64,000 bases of DNA from Enorma massiliensis phI. GTDB taxonomy: Bacteria > Actinomycetota > Coriobacteriia > Coriobacteriales > Coriobacteriaceae. This document shows, in pieces, positions 17,742-26,785 of the stretch (the first letter of the stretch is position 1; every line of letters starts with the position of its first letter). The notes under the pieces were generated by a model. That model did no database searches, was not told where the DNA came from, and was given only the letters and a program-made list of their open reading frames with translations. Made by a program: the position numbers and the translations under genes. The stretch lies in NCBI RefSeq assembly GCF_000311845.1, contig NZ_HE978574.1, forward strand, positions 525,056 through 589,055, written 5' to 3'.

Positions 17742-18914
17742 ATGAGTATTGTCGAGCGGGCGCTTGAGCAGCACGCGGCGTGGCATGGAAAGATCGAGGT
17801 TGTAAGCCGTGCGGCGGTGGAGACGGCGGATGATCTTGCGGTTGCCTATACGCCGGGCGTTGCCGCGCCGTGCCTTGAGATTCAGCGCGACCCGGACCTC
17901 TCGTATACCTATACGCGTCGTGGGAACCTGGTCGCGGTGATTACCGACGGCTCGGCGGTGCTGGGCCTTGGCAACATCGGTCCGGTCGCGGGCATGCCCG
18001 TCATGGAGGGTAAGTGCGCGCTTTTCAAATCGTTTGCCGACATCGATGCCTTCCCGCTGTGCGTAGGCACGCAAGACGTGGACGAGCTCGTCGAGACCAT
18101 TCGGCTCATATCCGGCAGCTTCGGCGGGATCAACCTCGAGGATATCTCGGCTCCGCGTTGCTTCGAGGTGGAACGGCGCCTCAAAGAGGTCTGCGATATT
18201 CCCATCTTCCACGATGACCAGCACGGCACCGCGATTGTGGCGAGCGCAGCGCTCATCAATGCGTGCCGCCTTACCGGGAGGGAGCTCGCAACGGCTCGCA
18301 TCGTGTTCTCGGGCGCGGGCGCAGCGGGCATCTCCATCGCATCGCTCATGCTCGAGCTCGGCGCGCGCGACATCGTGCTTTGCGACGTTGACGGTGCGCT
18401 CTATGAGGGAAAGCCGGGCATGAATCCCGCACAGGAGCGCATTGCGGCGCAAACGAACCCACGTGGCGTTACGGGTTCGCTTGCCGACGCGCTTGCAGAC
18501 GCGGATGTGTTCGCGGGCGTGAGCGTTGCCGGCGTGCTATCTCAAGACATGGTGCGAAGCATGGCTTCCCATCCCATCGTGTTCGCCCTCGCAAATCCCG
18601 TGCCCGAGATCATGCCCAACGAGGCCCGGGCCGCGGGTGCCGCTGTATGCGCATCCGGGCGCTCGGACTTCCCCAACCAGATCAACAACGTGCTCGTATT
18701 TCCCGGCGTGTTCCGCGGAGCGCTCGATGTGCGTGCCCGCGATATCAGCGACGGCATGATGGTTGCCGCGACGCATGCCATCGCCGGCATGGTGGGGGAA
18801 GATGAGCTGCGGGCCGACTATATCCTGCCTTCGGCGCTTGATAAGCGCGTCGTGCCCGTGGTTGCCGCCGCCGTGGCCGAAGCCGCCCGTGCGGAGGGGC
18901 TCGCCCGCGTTTAG
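17742..18914 (+). CDS. Malic enzyme, NAD(P)-dependent
   Basis: Oxidative decarboxylation of malate to pyruvate. 390 residues, the short bacterial type without a phosphotransacetylase domain. Motifs: VAYTPGVAAPC (Tyr-containing active-site region, about residues 35-45), GKCALFKSFADIDAFP with the catalytic Lys, IPIFHDDQHGTAIV (metal ligands) and the Rossmann loop FSGAGAAGISIASL near 187-200. The cofactor cannot be decided by eye. ATG 17742 follows GAAGGAGG. The gene starts right after the palindrome at the end of ligA, so read-through from ligA is uncertain. Confidence 0.93.
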   Translation: MSIVERALEQHAAWHGKIEVVSRAAVETADDLAVAYTPGVAAPCLEIQRDPDLSYTYTRRGNLVAVITDGSAVLGLGNIGPVAGMPVMEGKCALFKSFADIDAFPLCVGTQDVDELVETIRLISGSFGGINLEDISAPRCFEVERRLKEVCDIPIFHDDQHGTAIVASAALINACRLTGRELATARIVFSGAGAAGISIASLMLELGARDIVLCDVDGALYEGKPGMNPAQERIAAQTNPRGVTGSLADALADADVFAGVSVAGVLSQDMVRSMASHPIVFALANPVPEIMPNEARAAGAAVCASGRSDFPNQINNVLVFPGVFRGALDVRARDISDGMMVAATHAIAGMVGEDELRADYILPSALDKRVVPVVAAAVAEAARAEGLARV

Positions 18915-18984
18915 CACGTCGTCGGTGACGGTGCGGTGAGCAGGCTTGCTTTCATTTCGCATCTGTGTACACAGGGGTTGTTGC

Positions 18985-19013
18985 TTGACAGTGGCTTTGC
19001 TCTGGATTATTAC
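18985..19013 (+). promoter_or_regulatory. Promoter of the marR-ABC operon
   Basis: Consensus TTGACA at 18985-18990, 17-bp spacer, TATTAC at 19008-19013. The -10 overlaps the left edge of the operator. Confidence 0.7.
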
Positions 19014-19045
19014 TTGACGCGTCAACAGTTGATATATCAAGTAAT
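19009..19045. promoter_or_regulatory. Two-palindrome operator for the MarR regulator
   Basis: Two perfect 12-bp palindromes, TTGACGCGTCAA (19014-19025) and TTGATATATCAA (19029-19040), centred 15 bp apart. They sit inside an outer inverted repeat ATTACTTGA (19009-19017) / TCAAGTAAT (19037-19045). It covers the promoter -10 and start region. TTG-N6-CAA is a known MarR-type box, so autorepression is likely. Confidence 0.7.
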
Positions 19046-19062
19046 TAAGGGGATGGATTGGC

Positions 19063-19623
19063 GTGGAAGATCCCGATCTGTTTGAATTCCGTGCCTTGCT
19101 TTACCGCACGAGCCATGCACAGCGGCAGCTCATGCATCCATTCATGGCGAGCATCGGCCTTGGCACCGGGCAGCCCAGGCTGCTTTCATATCTTGAGGAA
19201 AACGGTCCGAGTTCGCCCCGCGACCTCGCTGAATACTATGAGCTCGACCCGGCGGGCGTCTCGCGCATGCTCGATGCGCTCAGCAAGAAGGGGCTTGTGG
19301 CCATAGCGCCCGCGGCCGATGACCGTCGCAGCAAGGTGGTCTCGCTCACGGCGGAAGGCAAGCGCGTCTCCCAATCGTGGGGTGCTGCGTGTCGCGAGGA
19401 GGCGGCGGCCATGTTGGAGGGCTTCACGCCCGAGGAGCGTGCCGCATTCGCGGATTACCTGGTTCGCGCGCATGCGAACCTGCGTGCCTACGGGCGGCAA
19501 CTGGCAGGGGAGGAACCCCGTCCCGCCACGGAGCGGATAGATCCCATACCCGCGGGAGAGGAACCCCGGCCCGCTTCTGCTCTTAGCCAGCCCTCTGCTC
19601 CTGAGGAGGCACCCCATGCATGA
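19063..19623 (+). CDS. MarR-family transcriptional regulator
   Basis: 186 residues. Winged-helix core: ASIGLGTGQPRLLSYLEE, SSPRDLAEYYELDPAGVSRM (recognition helix, about residues 47-66), then the wing PAADDRRSKVVSLTAEGKRV. The last 40 residues are a Pro/Glu-rich tail containing a repeated GEEPRPA segment. Start GTG 19063 lies after AAGGGGATGG. It overlaps the first ABC gene by 8 bases, so it probably controls the exporter in response to a transported ligand. The promoter-operator region is directly upstream. Confidence 0.9.
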   Translation: MEDPDLFEFRALLYRTSHAQRQLMHPFMASIGLGTGQPRLLSYLEENGPSSPRDLAEYYELDPAGVSRMLDALSKKGLVAIAPAADDRRSKVVSLTAEGKRVSQSWGAACREEAAAMLEGFTPEERAAFADYLVRAHANLRAYGRQLAGEEPRPATERIDPIPAGEEPRPASALSQPSAPEEAPHA

Positions 19624-21451
19624 GCTCCGCCGCATCGTCGGCTTCCTTGGTCCCTATCGCCGCGACGCGATCCTCGGCATGCTCCTGGTGGTCATTGAGA
19701 GCGCGTTCGAGATGGTCATTCCCATTCTCATGGCCGATATCATCGATGTGGGCGTGGCTACTCGCGACCTCGACTTCATATTCCGCCAGGGCGTGCTCAT
19801 GCTCGCGTGCGCCGCTCTCTCGCTCATCACGGGCCAGCTCTACGCACGTCACGCCGCCCGCGCTACGTATGGCCTCGGCGCACGGCTTCGCGCCGCGGAG
19901 TACGAGCACGTGCAGGAGATGAGCTTCGCGAACCTCGATCACTTCGAGACCTCGTCGCTCATCACGCGCATGACCACCGACGTCACCGTGATTCAGAACG
20001 CGCTCAACGCGGGATTCCGGCCGATGGTGCGTGGGCCGGTGATGCTTGTTATCGGCTTCGGCCTGGCGTTTTATCTCAACATGCAGCTTGCGCTCGTGTT
20101 CGTGGGGGTCTCGCCGTTCATGATCGTGGCGCTTGCACTCATCGTGCGTCATGTAGGGCCCCTTTACGGCGTGCTGCAAACCACGGTGGATAAGCTCAAC
20201 GACGTAGTTCAGGAGATGCTTACCGCCGTGCGTGCCGTGAAGGCATACGTGCGCGAGGACTACGAGTGCGCGCAATTTCGCGCGGTCAACGAGGGCTTGG
20301 CGCGCACGAGCGAGCAGACGTTCAAGTTCGCGGTGCTGAATATGCCCGTGCTGTACGTCTCGCTTTACACAGCGACGACGCTCATCATGTGGTTCGGCGG
20401 CCAGATGATCTTGGGCGGGGAGCTTCAAGTGGGCGAGCTGACCGGGTTCCTTTCATACGTCATGCAGATTTTGAACTCGTTCATCATGATCTCGAACGTG
20501 TTCCTGCTGCTCACGCGTTCGTTGGCGAGCATCCATCGCATTTGCGAGGTGCTGGATGAGCCGGTCGACCTCGTTTCGCCGGAGGCCCCCATCACCGAGG
20601 TGGCCGATGGGTCCGTGGAGTTTCGCGACGTGTCGTTCAAGTACCGTGCGGATGCTGCCGAGAACGCGCTTGAGCATGTGAACTTGAGCATACCCGCCGG
20701 CTCGACCGTCGGCGTGCTCGGTGGCACTGGTTCCGGCAAGACGACGCTCGTGCAGCTCATACCGCGGTTATACGATGCGAGCGAGGGCTCGGTGCTCGTA
20801 GGCGGGCGGGATGTGCGCAGCTATGACCTTGAGGCACTCCGCAACGCGGTTTCGATCGTGCTACAGAAGAACGTGCTGTTCAGCGGTACGGTTCGCGAGA
20901 ACCTTTGCTGGGGGAATCCAAAGGCAACGACCGAAGAGCTGCTCGAGGCATGCCGCCGCGCCCGCGTGGACGAGTTCCTCGACCGGCTGCCTGGTGGGCT
21001 CGAGTACGACCTGGGACAGGGCGGCGTGAACGTTTCGGGCGGGCAGAAGCAGCGCCTCTGCATTGCTCGCGCCCTGCTCAAGCGGCCTCGCGTGCTCATC
21101 TTTGACGATTCGACCTCGGCTGTGGACACGGCGACCGATGCCGATATTCGCGCGAGCCTCGCTGCGCTTACCGGCGTGACGAAGATCATCATCGCGCAGC
21201 GCGTGAGCTCCGTTGCGGATGCGGACCAGATCGTCGTGCTCGACGATGGCCGCGTGCATGCTGTGGGCACCCATGCCGAACTCCTGGCGAGCGATAGTAT
21301 CTACCAGGAAATCTACGCATCTCAAACGCATGGTCCAAAGGGGGGTCCAAATGGGGACGGGGTCAAAAGAGGCTATCAGGCCGCGCCCGGGAACGCCGGA
21401 TGGGTCAAAACAAACCCGTCCCATAATGGATCAGAAGGGGGTGAGCGGTAA
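19616..21451 (+). CDS. ABC exporter subunit, degenerate ATP site
   Basis: 611 residues: six-helix type-1 exporter membrane domain (about 1-310) fused to an ATPase domain. Walker A is GGTGSGKTTL (about 368-377), signature [16 protein letters not shown]. Walker B is LIFDDSTSAVD, where the catalytic Glu is Asp, and the H-loop reads IIIAQRVSSV with Gln in place of His. This is the pattern of the non-hydrolysing site in heterodimeric exporters, and the partner encoded next has a canonical site. ATG 19616 follows GAGGAGG. The last 30 or so residues (after ASQTHGPK) are encoded by a repeat of the GGGAC/GTCCC type and are probably not part of the fold. Confidence 0.9.
   Translation: MHELRRIVGFLGPYRRDAILGMLLVVIESAFEMVIPILMADIIDVGVATRDLDFIFRQGVLMLACAALSLITGQLYARHAARATYGLGARLRAAEYEHVQEMSFANLDHFETSSLITRMTTDVTVIQNALNAGFRPMVRGPVMLVIGFGLAFYLNMQLALVFVGVSPFMIVALALIVRHVGPLYGVLQTTVDKLNDVVQEMLTAVRAVKAYVREDYECAQFRAVNEGLARTSEQTFKFAVLNMPVLYVSLYTATTLIMWFGGQMILGGELQVGELTGFLSYVMQILNSFIMISNVFLLLTRSLASIHRICEVLDEPVDLVSPEAPITEVADGSVEFRDVSFKYRADAAENALEHVNLSIPAGSTVGVLGGTGSGKTTLVQLIPRLYDASEGSVLVGGRDVRSYDLEALRNAVSIVLQKNVLFSGTVRENLCWGNPKATTEELLEACRRARVDEFLDRLPGGLEYDLGQGGVNVSGGQKQRLCIARALLKRPRVLIFDDSTSAVDTATDADIRASLAALTGVTKIIIAQRVSSVADADQIVVLDDGRVHAVGTHAELLASDSIYQEIYASQTHGPKGGPNGDGVKRGYQAAPGNAGWVKTNPSHNGSEGGER
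21341..21425. repeat. GGGAC..GTCCC-type repeats inside the 3' end of an ABC gene
   Basis: GGTCCAAATGGGGACGGGG (from about 21345) and GGGTCAAAACAAACCCGTCCC (about 21403-21423, written here as two overlapping halves GGGTCAAAAC and AAACCCGTCCC) can pair. They carry the same CAAAAC..CCGTCCCA core as the repeats at 46954-47020. They are read in frame as the tail of the exporter protein. Confidence 0.6.
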
Positions 21452-23328
21452 TGGCTGCGCCTGGGAACAAGCCGCAGAACCTCATCGCAACGCTGCGTGA
21501 GCTCCTCGCGTATATGGGGCGCCATAAGCTGCTCTTTTTGGCGGTGGCGCTGCTGGTGAGCGTGTCGGCTATCGCCAACCTGCTCGGCACGTACATGATC
21601 CGGCCCGTGGTCGATAGCCTCGCGGGCGGCGCGTATGCGGACTTCGTGGCAGGCATCATCGCTACGGCCCTCATCTACGCTGCCGGTGTGGTGGCAGCGT
21701 TCGCGTATACGCAGGTTATGGTGCACGCTGCGCAAAAAGTGCTCGTGGACATCCGCCGCGATCTCTTTGCGCACCTGCAAAAGCTGCCGCTGAGCTACTT
21801 CGACACGCACAATCGCGGCGATATCATGAGCTACTTCACCAACGACGTGGACACCGTGGCCGAGGCTATGAACAACAGCTTCGCCATGGTCATCCAGAGC
21901 GCCATACAGATCGTGGGCACGCTTGCCATGATCTTCATCTTGAATTGGCAGCTCTCGCTCGTCGTGGTGGTGGGCTATGTCTGCATGTTCGCCTATATTC
22001 GCTATTCGACCAACAAGAGCCGCGGTTTCTATCAGCGGCAGCAGTCGGTGCTCGGCGAGCTCGACGGTTACATCGAGGAGATGGTCACGGGGCAGAAGGT
22101 CGTGAAGGTCTTCAACCATGAGGAGGCGAACCTCGCGGGGTTTCGCGATAAGAACGAGCGCCTGCGCGTGGCGGGCACAAGCGCCCAATCGTATGCCGCG
22201 TCGATGGTGCCGGCGGTGGTGTCCATCAGCTACGTGAATTATGCGATTGTCGCCGTGCTCGGCGGCTGGATGGCGCTTACCGGGCAGACCGATGTGGGCG
22301 TGCTCGCGAGCTATCTCGTGTTCGTGCGCCAGACGGCGCTGCCCATCAACCAGTTCACGCAGCAGTCGAACTTCCTGCTCTCGGCGCTTGCGGGCGCGGA
22401 GCGCGTGTTTGCCGCCATGCGCGTGGAGCCCGAGGTCGACGAGGGCAAGGTGACGCTCGTTGAGACGGGCGAGGACGCATGGGCTTGGAAGGTACCCGAC
22501 GGCTATGGCATCGGTGTCTGGGGCGCGCTCGTTCCGGTGGCGGAACGCAATATGGCCGCGGACGGCACGGTGCTCATGACGGGCCTCATCCCGCTCCGTG
22601 GCGATGTGCGTTTCCATGCCGTGAACTTCGGCTATACCCCAGAGCACGAGGTGCTCCACGACATCAACCTCTTTGCCAAGCCCGGCCAGAAGATCGCGTT
22701 CGTGGGGTCTACAGGTGCCGGCAAGACCACCATCACCAACCTTATCAACCGCTTCTACGACGTGCAGCACGGCGAGATCACCTACGATGGGATCAACGTC
22801 AAGAACATCGCGAAGAGTGCGCTGCGCTCCTCGCTCGGCATCGTGCTGCAAGATACGCACCTGTTCACCGGCACGATTGCCGACAACATTCGCTTTGGCA
22901 AGCTCGACGCCACGGACGAAGAGGTGCGTGCTGCCGCGAAGATCGCCAACGCCGATAGCTTCATCCGGCGTTTGCCAGATGGATATAACACGATGGTGAC
23001 CTCGGATGGGGCGAACCTGAGCCAGGGGCAGCGGCAGCTCCTGGCCATCGCGCGCGCGGCCGTGGCCGACCCGCCGGTTCTCATTTTGGACGAAGCGACG
23101 AGTTCCATCGACACGCGTACCGAAATGCTCATTGGGCGCGGCATGGATCAGCTCATGCGCGGGCGCACGACGTTCGTGATCGCCCACCGGCTCTCCACAG
23201 TGCGCGATGCCGACGCGATCATGGTGCTCGAGCAGGGGCGCGTTGTAGAGCGCGGCAGCCACGACGAGCTTATTGCCCAGCATGGGCGCTACTACCAGTT
23301 GTATACCGGCATGCTCGAGCTGAGCTAG
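21451..23328 (+). CDS. ABC exporter subunit, canonical ATP site
   Basis: 625 residues, partner of the preceding half-transporter; its ATG shares one base with the upstream TAA. Six predicted helices then an ATPase domain with Walker A STGAGKTTITN (about 420-430), signature LSQGQRQLLAIARA, Walker B LILDEATSSID with catalytic Glu, and H-loop FVIAHRLSTV. An unusual segment of about 45 residues (DAWAWKVPDGYGIGVWGALV and following) sits between the coupling region and the ATPase domain. Together the two form a heterodimeric exporter of drugs, lipids or peptides; the substrate cannot be told. Control by the MarR protein is likely. Confidence 0.92.
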   Translation: MAAPGNKPQNLIATLRELLAYMGRHKLLFLAVALLVSVSAIANLLGTYMIRPVVDSLAGGAYADFVAGIIATALIYAAGVVAAFAYTQVMVHAAQKVLVDIRRDLFAHLQKLPLSYFDTHNRGDIMSYFTNDVDTVAEAMNNSFAMVIQSAIQIVGTLAMIFILNWQLSLVVVVGYVCMFAYIRYSTNKSRGFYQRQQSVLGELDGYIEEMVTGQKVVKVFNHEEANLAGFRDKNERLRVAGTSAQSYAASMVPAVVSISYVNYAIVAVLGGWMALTGQTDVGVLASYLVFVRQTALPINQFTQQSNFLLSALAGAERVFAAMRVEPEVDEGKVTLVETGEDAWAWKVPDGYGIGVWGALVPVAERNMAADGTVLMTGLIPLRGDVRFHAVNFGYTPEHEVLHDINLFAKPGQKIAFVGSTGAGKTTITNLINRFYDVQHGEITYDGINVKNIAKSALRSSLGIVLQDTHLFTGTIADNIRFGKLDATDEEVRAAAKIANADSFIRRLPDGYNTMVTSDGANLSQGQRQLLAIARAAVADPPVLILDEATSSIDTRTEMLIGRGMDQLMRGRTTFVIAHRLSTVRDADAIMVLEQGRVVERGSHDELIAQHGRYYQLYTGMLELS

Positions 23329-23513
23329 CCCCTCGGTTGCGCGGGGCTCGCTCCTGCCACCCAGGGTGCGCATCCGTTGTGATAGAGTGGTGCCCATACT
23401 GGGGCCTCGGATGATGGGGGACGTGGCATGACACAAGGATTCGTCTACGAACCGTAGCGGGCGCGCCGCGTTCGTTCTCTGCTCGCACCATCGCTCGAAT
23501 CCAAGGAGCCCCT

Positions 23514-24842
23514 ATGCTCGACCGTATTCTTGCCGAGGCTCGCGCGCTCGCACCGGCGGCGCGCCGTCTCGTGCTCATGCGCTTTCTCATATACGTAGGT
23601 ATTCAGTCCTGCTATTTCATCGGTGTGCTCGGCACGCTCACCTACAGCATGGACGGTGAGGTCGCTTCGACCGCCGTCGTGGTGGCGCTGCTCAACCTTT
23701 TCCAAATCGTAGGCTCGTTTGTCGGCGGAACGTATCTCGACGCGCGAGGCCCCCGGCTGCACTTCGCGTTGCTCGTCATCGTGATGCTTGCTGTTGACGC
23801 GTTTTGCATCGTGTTTGGCGGCGATATGTCCGCACTCACCTTTGGCGCGGCATGCTTGGGGTTTAGCCTGGGCTTTTTCGAGCCGGTGTCTCGCTCGTAC
23901 CCGGCCTACCTTACGGCAGACGCCATCGAGCTCAAACGCATTAACTCGGCGCTCTCCATCGTGTCGAATATTGGCGTGGTGGTGGGGCCACTTATCGGCG
24001 GAACAATCGCCTCGGTGGCGCCAACGCGAGCGGTCTTCGCTTTCATGGGCGCATGCGTGGTGCTCGCTGTGATTCCGGCAGCGGGGTTCCGCCCGGTAAT
24101 CGGTGTCCGCGCTGAAGGGGGCGGGCAAGATGCAGGGCCGGCAGCGGAGCTGGCGGAGGGCTCTGCCGGCGCTGGAGCAGATTGCTGCGCAGCAGGTTCG
24201 AGCGGGCGCCCCGCCGGCTCGCGCTCGTCGCTTATCGAGGGCATCCGCGCCGTTTTCTCCAACGCAGCGCTCTCCTTCCTCTTTTGGGCGGGCTTTCTCT
24301 CGTATCTGGGCTATGGCGCGCTCGACCCGCTCGAATCGCTCTACTACCGCGACGTCCTTCAGGTGGGCGTTGCGTGGATGGGTTGGCTCTCTGCCGCGTC
24401 TGGCGTGGGCGCGGTGGCGGGCGCGCTGCTCGTGCTGCGCATTCCGGTGCGCCGCGTGACCGTGCGGACGCTCCTTGTCCTGCTTTGCGGCATGGGAATC
24501 GGTTGCTTGGTGTATGTGGGCACGCCGTACGTGCTGGTCGCTCTTGTGGGGCAGGTGCTTTTGGGGCTTGCCTTCGGCATGATCGTTCCGTTGCAGAACA
24601 CGCTGGTACAGATGCACGCCGAAGTTGAGGTGATTGGCCGCGCGAATTCCATGATGACGTTCGGCGCCAGTGCGGGTGGCGTTATTCCGCTGCTCATGTC
24701 GCCTTGGCTTGCCGCGATGCTCGGGGTCCAGGGGACGCTTTTGCTGGCGAGCGTGCTCGTCGCGTCGTTCCCGGTCCTTGTGCTTGTATTCGGCCACCAG
24801 CGCATCGCGCGAATCGATGCCGAGGTGCATCCGGCAGCGTAA
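23514..24842 (+). CDS. MFS transporter
   Basis: 442 residues, 12 predicted membrane helices. The start is ATG 23514 after AAGGAGCCCC. The loop after helix 2 carries DARGPRLHF in the usual MFS motif A position. The central cytosolic loop (about 203-242) is a Gly/Ala/Glu-rich linker, GGGQDAGPAAELAEGSAGAG, with a CC pair, of a kind also seen in other proteins of this window. It resembles macrolide/enterobactin-type exporters in general, but no substrate is suggested by its neighbours. It is monocistronic by spacing (185 bp upstream, 253 bp downstream). Confidence 0.85.
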   Translation: MLDRILAEARALAPAARRLVLMRFLIYVGIQSCYFIGVLGTLTYSMDGEVASTAVVVALLNLFQIVGSFVGGTYLDARGPRLHFALLVIVMLAVDAFCIVFGGDMSALTFGAACLGFSLGFFEPVSRSYPAYLTADAIELKRINSALSIVSNIGVVVGPLIGGTIASVAPTRAVFAFMGACVVLAVIPAAGFRPVIGVRAEGGGQDAGPAAELAEGSAGAGADCCAAGSSGRPAGSRSSLIEGIRAVFSNAALSFLFWAGFLSYLGYGALDPLESLYYRDVLQVGVAWMGWLSAASGVGAVAGALLVLRIPVRRVTVRTLLVLLCGMGIGCLVYVGTPYVLVALVGQVLLGLAFGMIVPLQNTLVQMHAEVEVIGRANSMMTFGASAGGVIPLLMSPWLAAMLGVQGTLLLASVLVASFPVLVLVFGHQRIARIDAEVHPAA

Positions 24843-24878
24843 AGGCTGCCTGCGCGCTTCCCGGCGATGCCAGGCGCC

Positions 24879-24931
24879 CGTCGTGGCAAAGCGCCCGGCT
24901 GGCTGACAAGCCTCCGTCGCGGCAAAGCGCC
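24879..24931. repeat. Two direct repeats of 17 bp
   Basis: CGTCGTGGCAAAGCGCC at 24879-24895 and CGTCGCGGCAAAGCGCC at 24915-24931, 36 bp apart, in the gap after the MFS gene. Confidence 0.6.
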
Positions 24932-25047
24932 TGCGAGCCGTCAGGTGCTCCATGCGCCCCGGGACCCCGGCGCGCCCCGTCAGGCTGCCAAGTTCCCCGA
25001 ACCCCGGCGGGTGTCTCGGTGAGCTGGTGAGATTCCCGTTGATTGGG

Positions 25048-25053
25048 TACACT
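25048..25053 (+). promoter_or_regulatory. Possible -10 element of the Bax-inhibitor gene
   Basis: TACACT 43 bp before the ATG; the -35 region (TGGTGA, 17 bp upstream) is weak. Confidence 0.3.
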
Positions 25054-25095
25054 GGGAGGAACGGGGCACTGAGGCCCCAGTTGATCGGAGGAATC

Positions 25096-25800
25096 ATGAA
25101 CGAAGTCGAGCGCTACGGGCAGCAGCCTTTCGATGGTCCCATCTATCGGGAGGGACCGGCGCCCAAGCTCATCTCTCGCCGCCTATATAATGTCCTGCTC
25201 ACCGGATTCGTGCTCTTATCGTTTGTCATCATGGCGGCGTGCTCGTACATCACGGGCACGTATGAGTTCATGCTGTTCATGCTGAGGAACCCGTTTGCCC
25301 TCACCATCGGCATGCTCGTGGGCAGCATCGCAGGCTGCATCGTGATGAGCATCGGGCGTAGTAAGGAAAGCCTCCCCATGGGCCTTATCGGCTATGCCCT
25401 CTTCACGCTGACGTTTGGGTTCTCCACCTCGCTGATTCTGGGCATGTACGACATGCAGACCATCTCGCTCGCGTTTTCGGCGACGGCGGGCATCATGATC
25501 GTGTTCGGTGCTGCGGGCATTATGTTCCCGCAATTTTTCCAGCGTATTCAGGGCGTGCTCATCACAGCGCTGATCGCATTGTTCGTTGTCCAGCTTATCT
25601 TGATGTTCCTGGGCGTGGGCCAGACGTTCATCGACCTTGCTGTCATCGTGATATTCTGCGGGTTCATCGGCTACGACGTGTTCCGCGCATCGACGGCGGT
25701 CCCCACGGTTTCGAATGCTCTGTGGTACGCCATCGACCTCTACCTGGACATTCTTAACGTGTTCATTCGCCTGCTCTCGCTCTTTGGCCGCAGGGATTAG
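25096..25800 (+). CDS. Bax inhibitor-1 / YccA-YetJ family membrane protein
   Basis: 234 residues from ATG 25096 with CGGAGGAATC in front. Seven hydrophobic segments after a short soluble N-terminus (residues 1-30 with a Pro-rich YREGPAPK). The C-terminal YLDILNVFIRLLSLFGRRD is the typical last helix and tail of this family, whose members include proton-sensitive Ca2+ leak channels (YetJ) and FtsH-interacting proteins (YccA). Which function applies here is not visible. The gene stands alone and is followed by a 133-bp inverted-repeat element. Confidence 0.9.
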   Translation: MNEVERYGQQPFDGPIYREGPAPKLISRRLYNVLLTGFVLLSFVIMAACSYITGTYEFMLFMLRNPFALTIGMLVGSIAGCIVMSIGRSKESLPMGLIGYALFTLTFGFSTSLILGMYDMQTISLAFSATAGIMIVFGAAGIMFPQFFQRIQGVLITALIALFVVQLILMFLGVGQTFIDLAVIVIFCGFIGYDVFRASTAVPTVSNALWYAIDLYLDILNVFIRLLSLFGRRD

Positions 25801-25847
25801 ACTTCTCGCCCCTCACGTGTCTTTGTAGTCTTTGCGAGAGAGCGCAA

Positions 25848-25980
25848 TTTCAACTTTTGGGCACTTCGCGCCGCGCACCCGGAGTATCCAGGTGTGCGGC
25901 GCTTCTTCTAGCTGGGGTTTTTCTAAGCGACGACTGCCTTATACATGGCAGGTCTTCCTTCAAGTGCCCAAAAGTTGAAA
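25848..25980. repeat. 133-bp nested inverted-repeat element
   Basis: Perfect 19-bp arms at 25848-25866 (TTTCAACTTTTGGGCACTT) and 25962-25980, enclosing a second stem GCGCCGCGCACC / GGTGTGCGGCGC (about 25868-25902) and about 60 bp of other sequence. Lies 48 bp after the Bax-inhibitor stop. No ORF inside. Confidence 0.85.
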
Positions 25981-26081
25981 CCCGAGTTTGCCCTTGCCTT
26001 AGAGCTGACTCCAAGTCTTAGGATAAAGGCAGCAGATGGCTTGAGCGCCGTCTAACGCGGCGCCGATAGGAGCTGATAGCA

Positions 26082-26555
26082 ATGGCAAAGACGCTGGTAG
26101 CCTACTTTTCGTGTAGCGGCGTGACGCGTCGCGTGGCGCAGCAGATCGCGTCCGTGACGGGCGGCGATCTGTTTGAGATAGCGCCCGAGGTGCCTTATAC
26201 ACGGGCGGACCTCGATTGGACGAACAAACAGAGCCGCAGTTCCATCGAGATGAACGACCCTGCGTGCCGCCCGGCCATCGCGGGCACCGTCGATGATATG
26301 GGCTCATATTCCACGGTATTCGTTGGCTTTCCCATCTGGTGGTACCGTGAGCCTTCGATCATCGATACCTTCCTCGAGGCATACGATTTCTCGAACGCGA
26401 CTATCGTGCCGTTTTGTACGTCGGGCGGCAGTGGTACAGGGTCGATCGACGAGCGCTTCCGCGGCGTGTGCGCGACGGCCGCGGGCTTTCGCCCGGCGCG
26501 TCTGCTCAATGGCGCTGGCCAGACTGAAGTCGAGCGTTGGGTCGAGGGACTATAG
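26082..26555 (+). CDS. Flavodoxin-family protein
   Basis: 157-residue FMN-binding fold: first strand and phosphate loop LVAYFSCSGVTRRVAQQIA (residues 5-23), aromatic FMN-contact loop GFPIWWYREPSIIDTFL (about 85-101), and a third loop PFCTSGGSGTGS near 110-121. This arrangement fits the flavodoxin_4 group rather than electron-carrier short-chain flavodoxins, so it may be a small quinone or nitro reductase. ATG 26082 has TAGGAGC in front. The nearby gene at 26832 is an antibiotic-biosynthesis-monooxygenase homologue, so both may deal with quinones; that is a guess from proximity. Confidence 0.88.
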   Translation: MAKTLVAYFSCSGVTRRVAQQIASVTGGDLFEIAPEVPYTRADLDWTNKQSRSSIEMNDPACRPAIAGTVDDMGSYSTVFVGFPIWWYREPSIIDTFLEAYDFSNATIVPFCTSGGSGTGSIDERFRGVCATAAGFRPARLLNGAGQTEVERWVEGL

Positions 26556-26638
26556 ATTCGACGCAAATCCATCTGCGTGCGCCGGCAGTTAGGTGCGAAA
26601 TTAGGACAGAGGTATTTTTGCATCACAAGCCTGCCAGC

Positions 26639-26670
26639 GCGACAATGATGCCGGGTACATCTGTTGCATC
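26639..26670. repeat. Palindrome of the GACA..CTGT family, copy 4
   Basis: GCGACAATGATGCCGGGTAC then ATCTGTTGC; same frame of bases as the repeats at 6873 and 6903. A separate perfect 9-bp hairpin TCAATAATT / AATTATTGA follows at 26671-26696. Confidence 0.7.
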
Positions 26671-26785
26671 TCAATAATTGTCGTAAGAATTATTGATTTC
26701 ATGCTTCGGTTTTCTATAAATAGTACGATGATTTTTGCCAACAAGAGCCAGGGGCTCGGGAGGGACCTGGTTCGCAGCGAGAATC

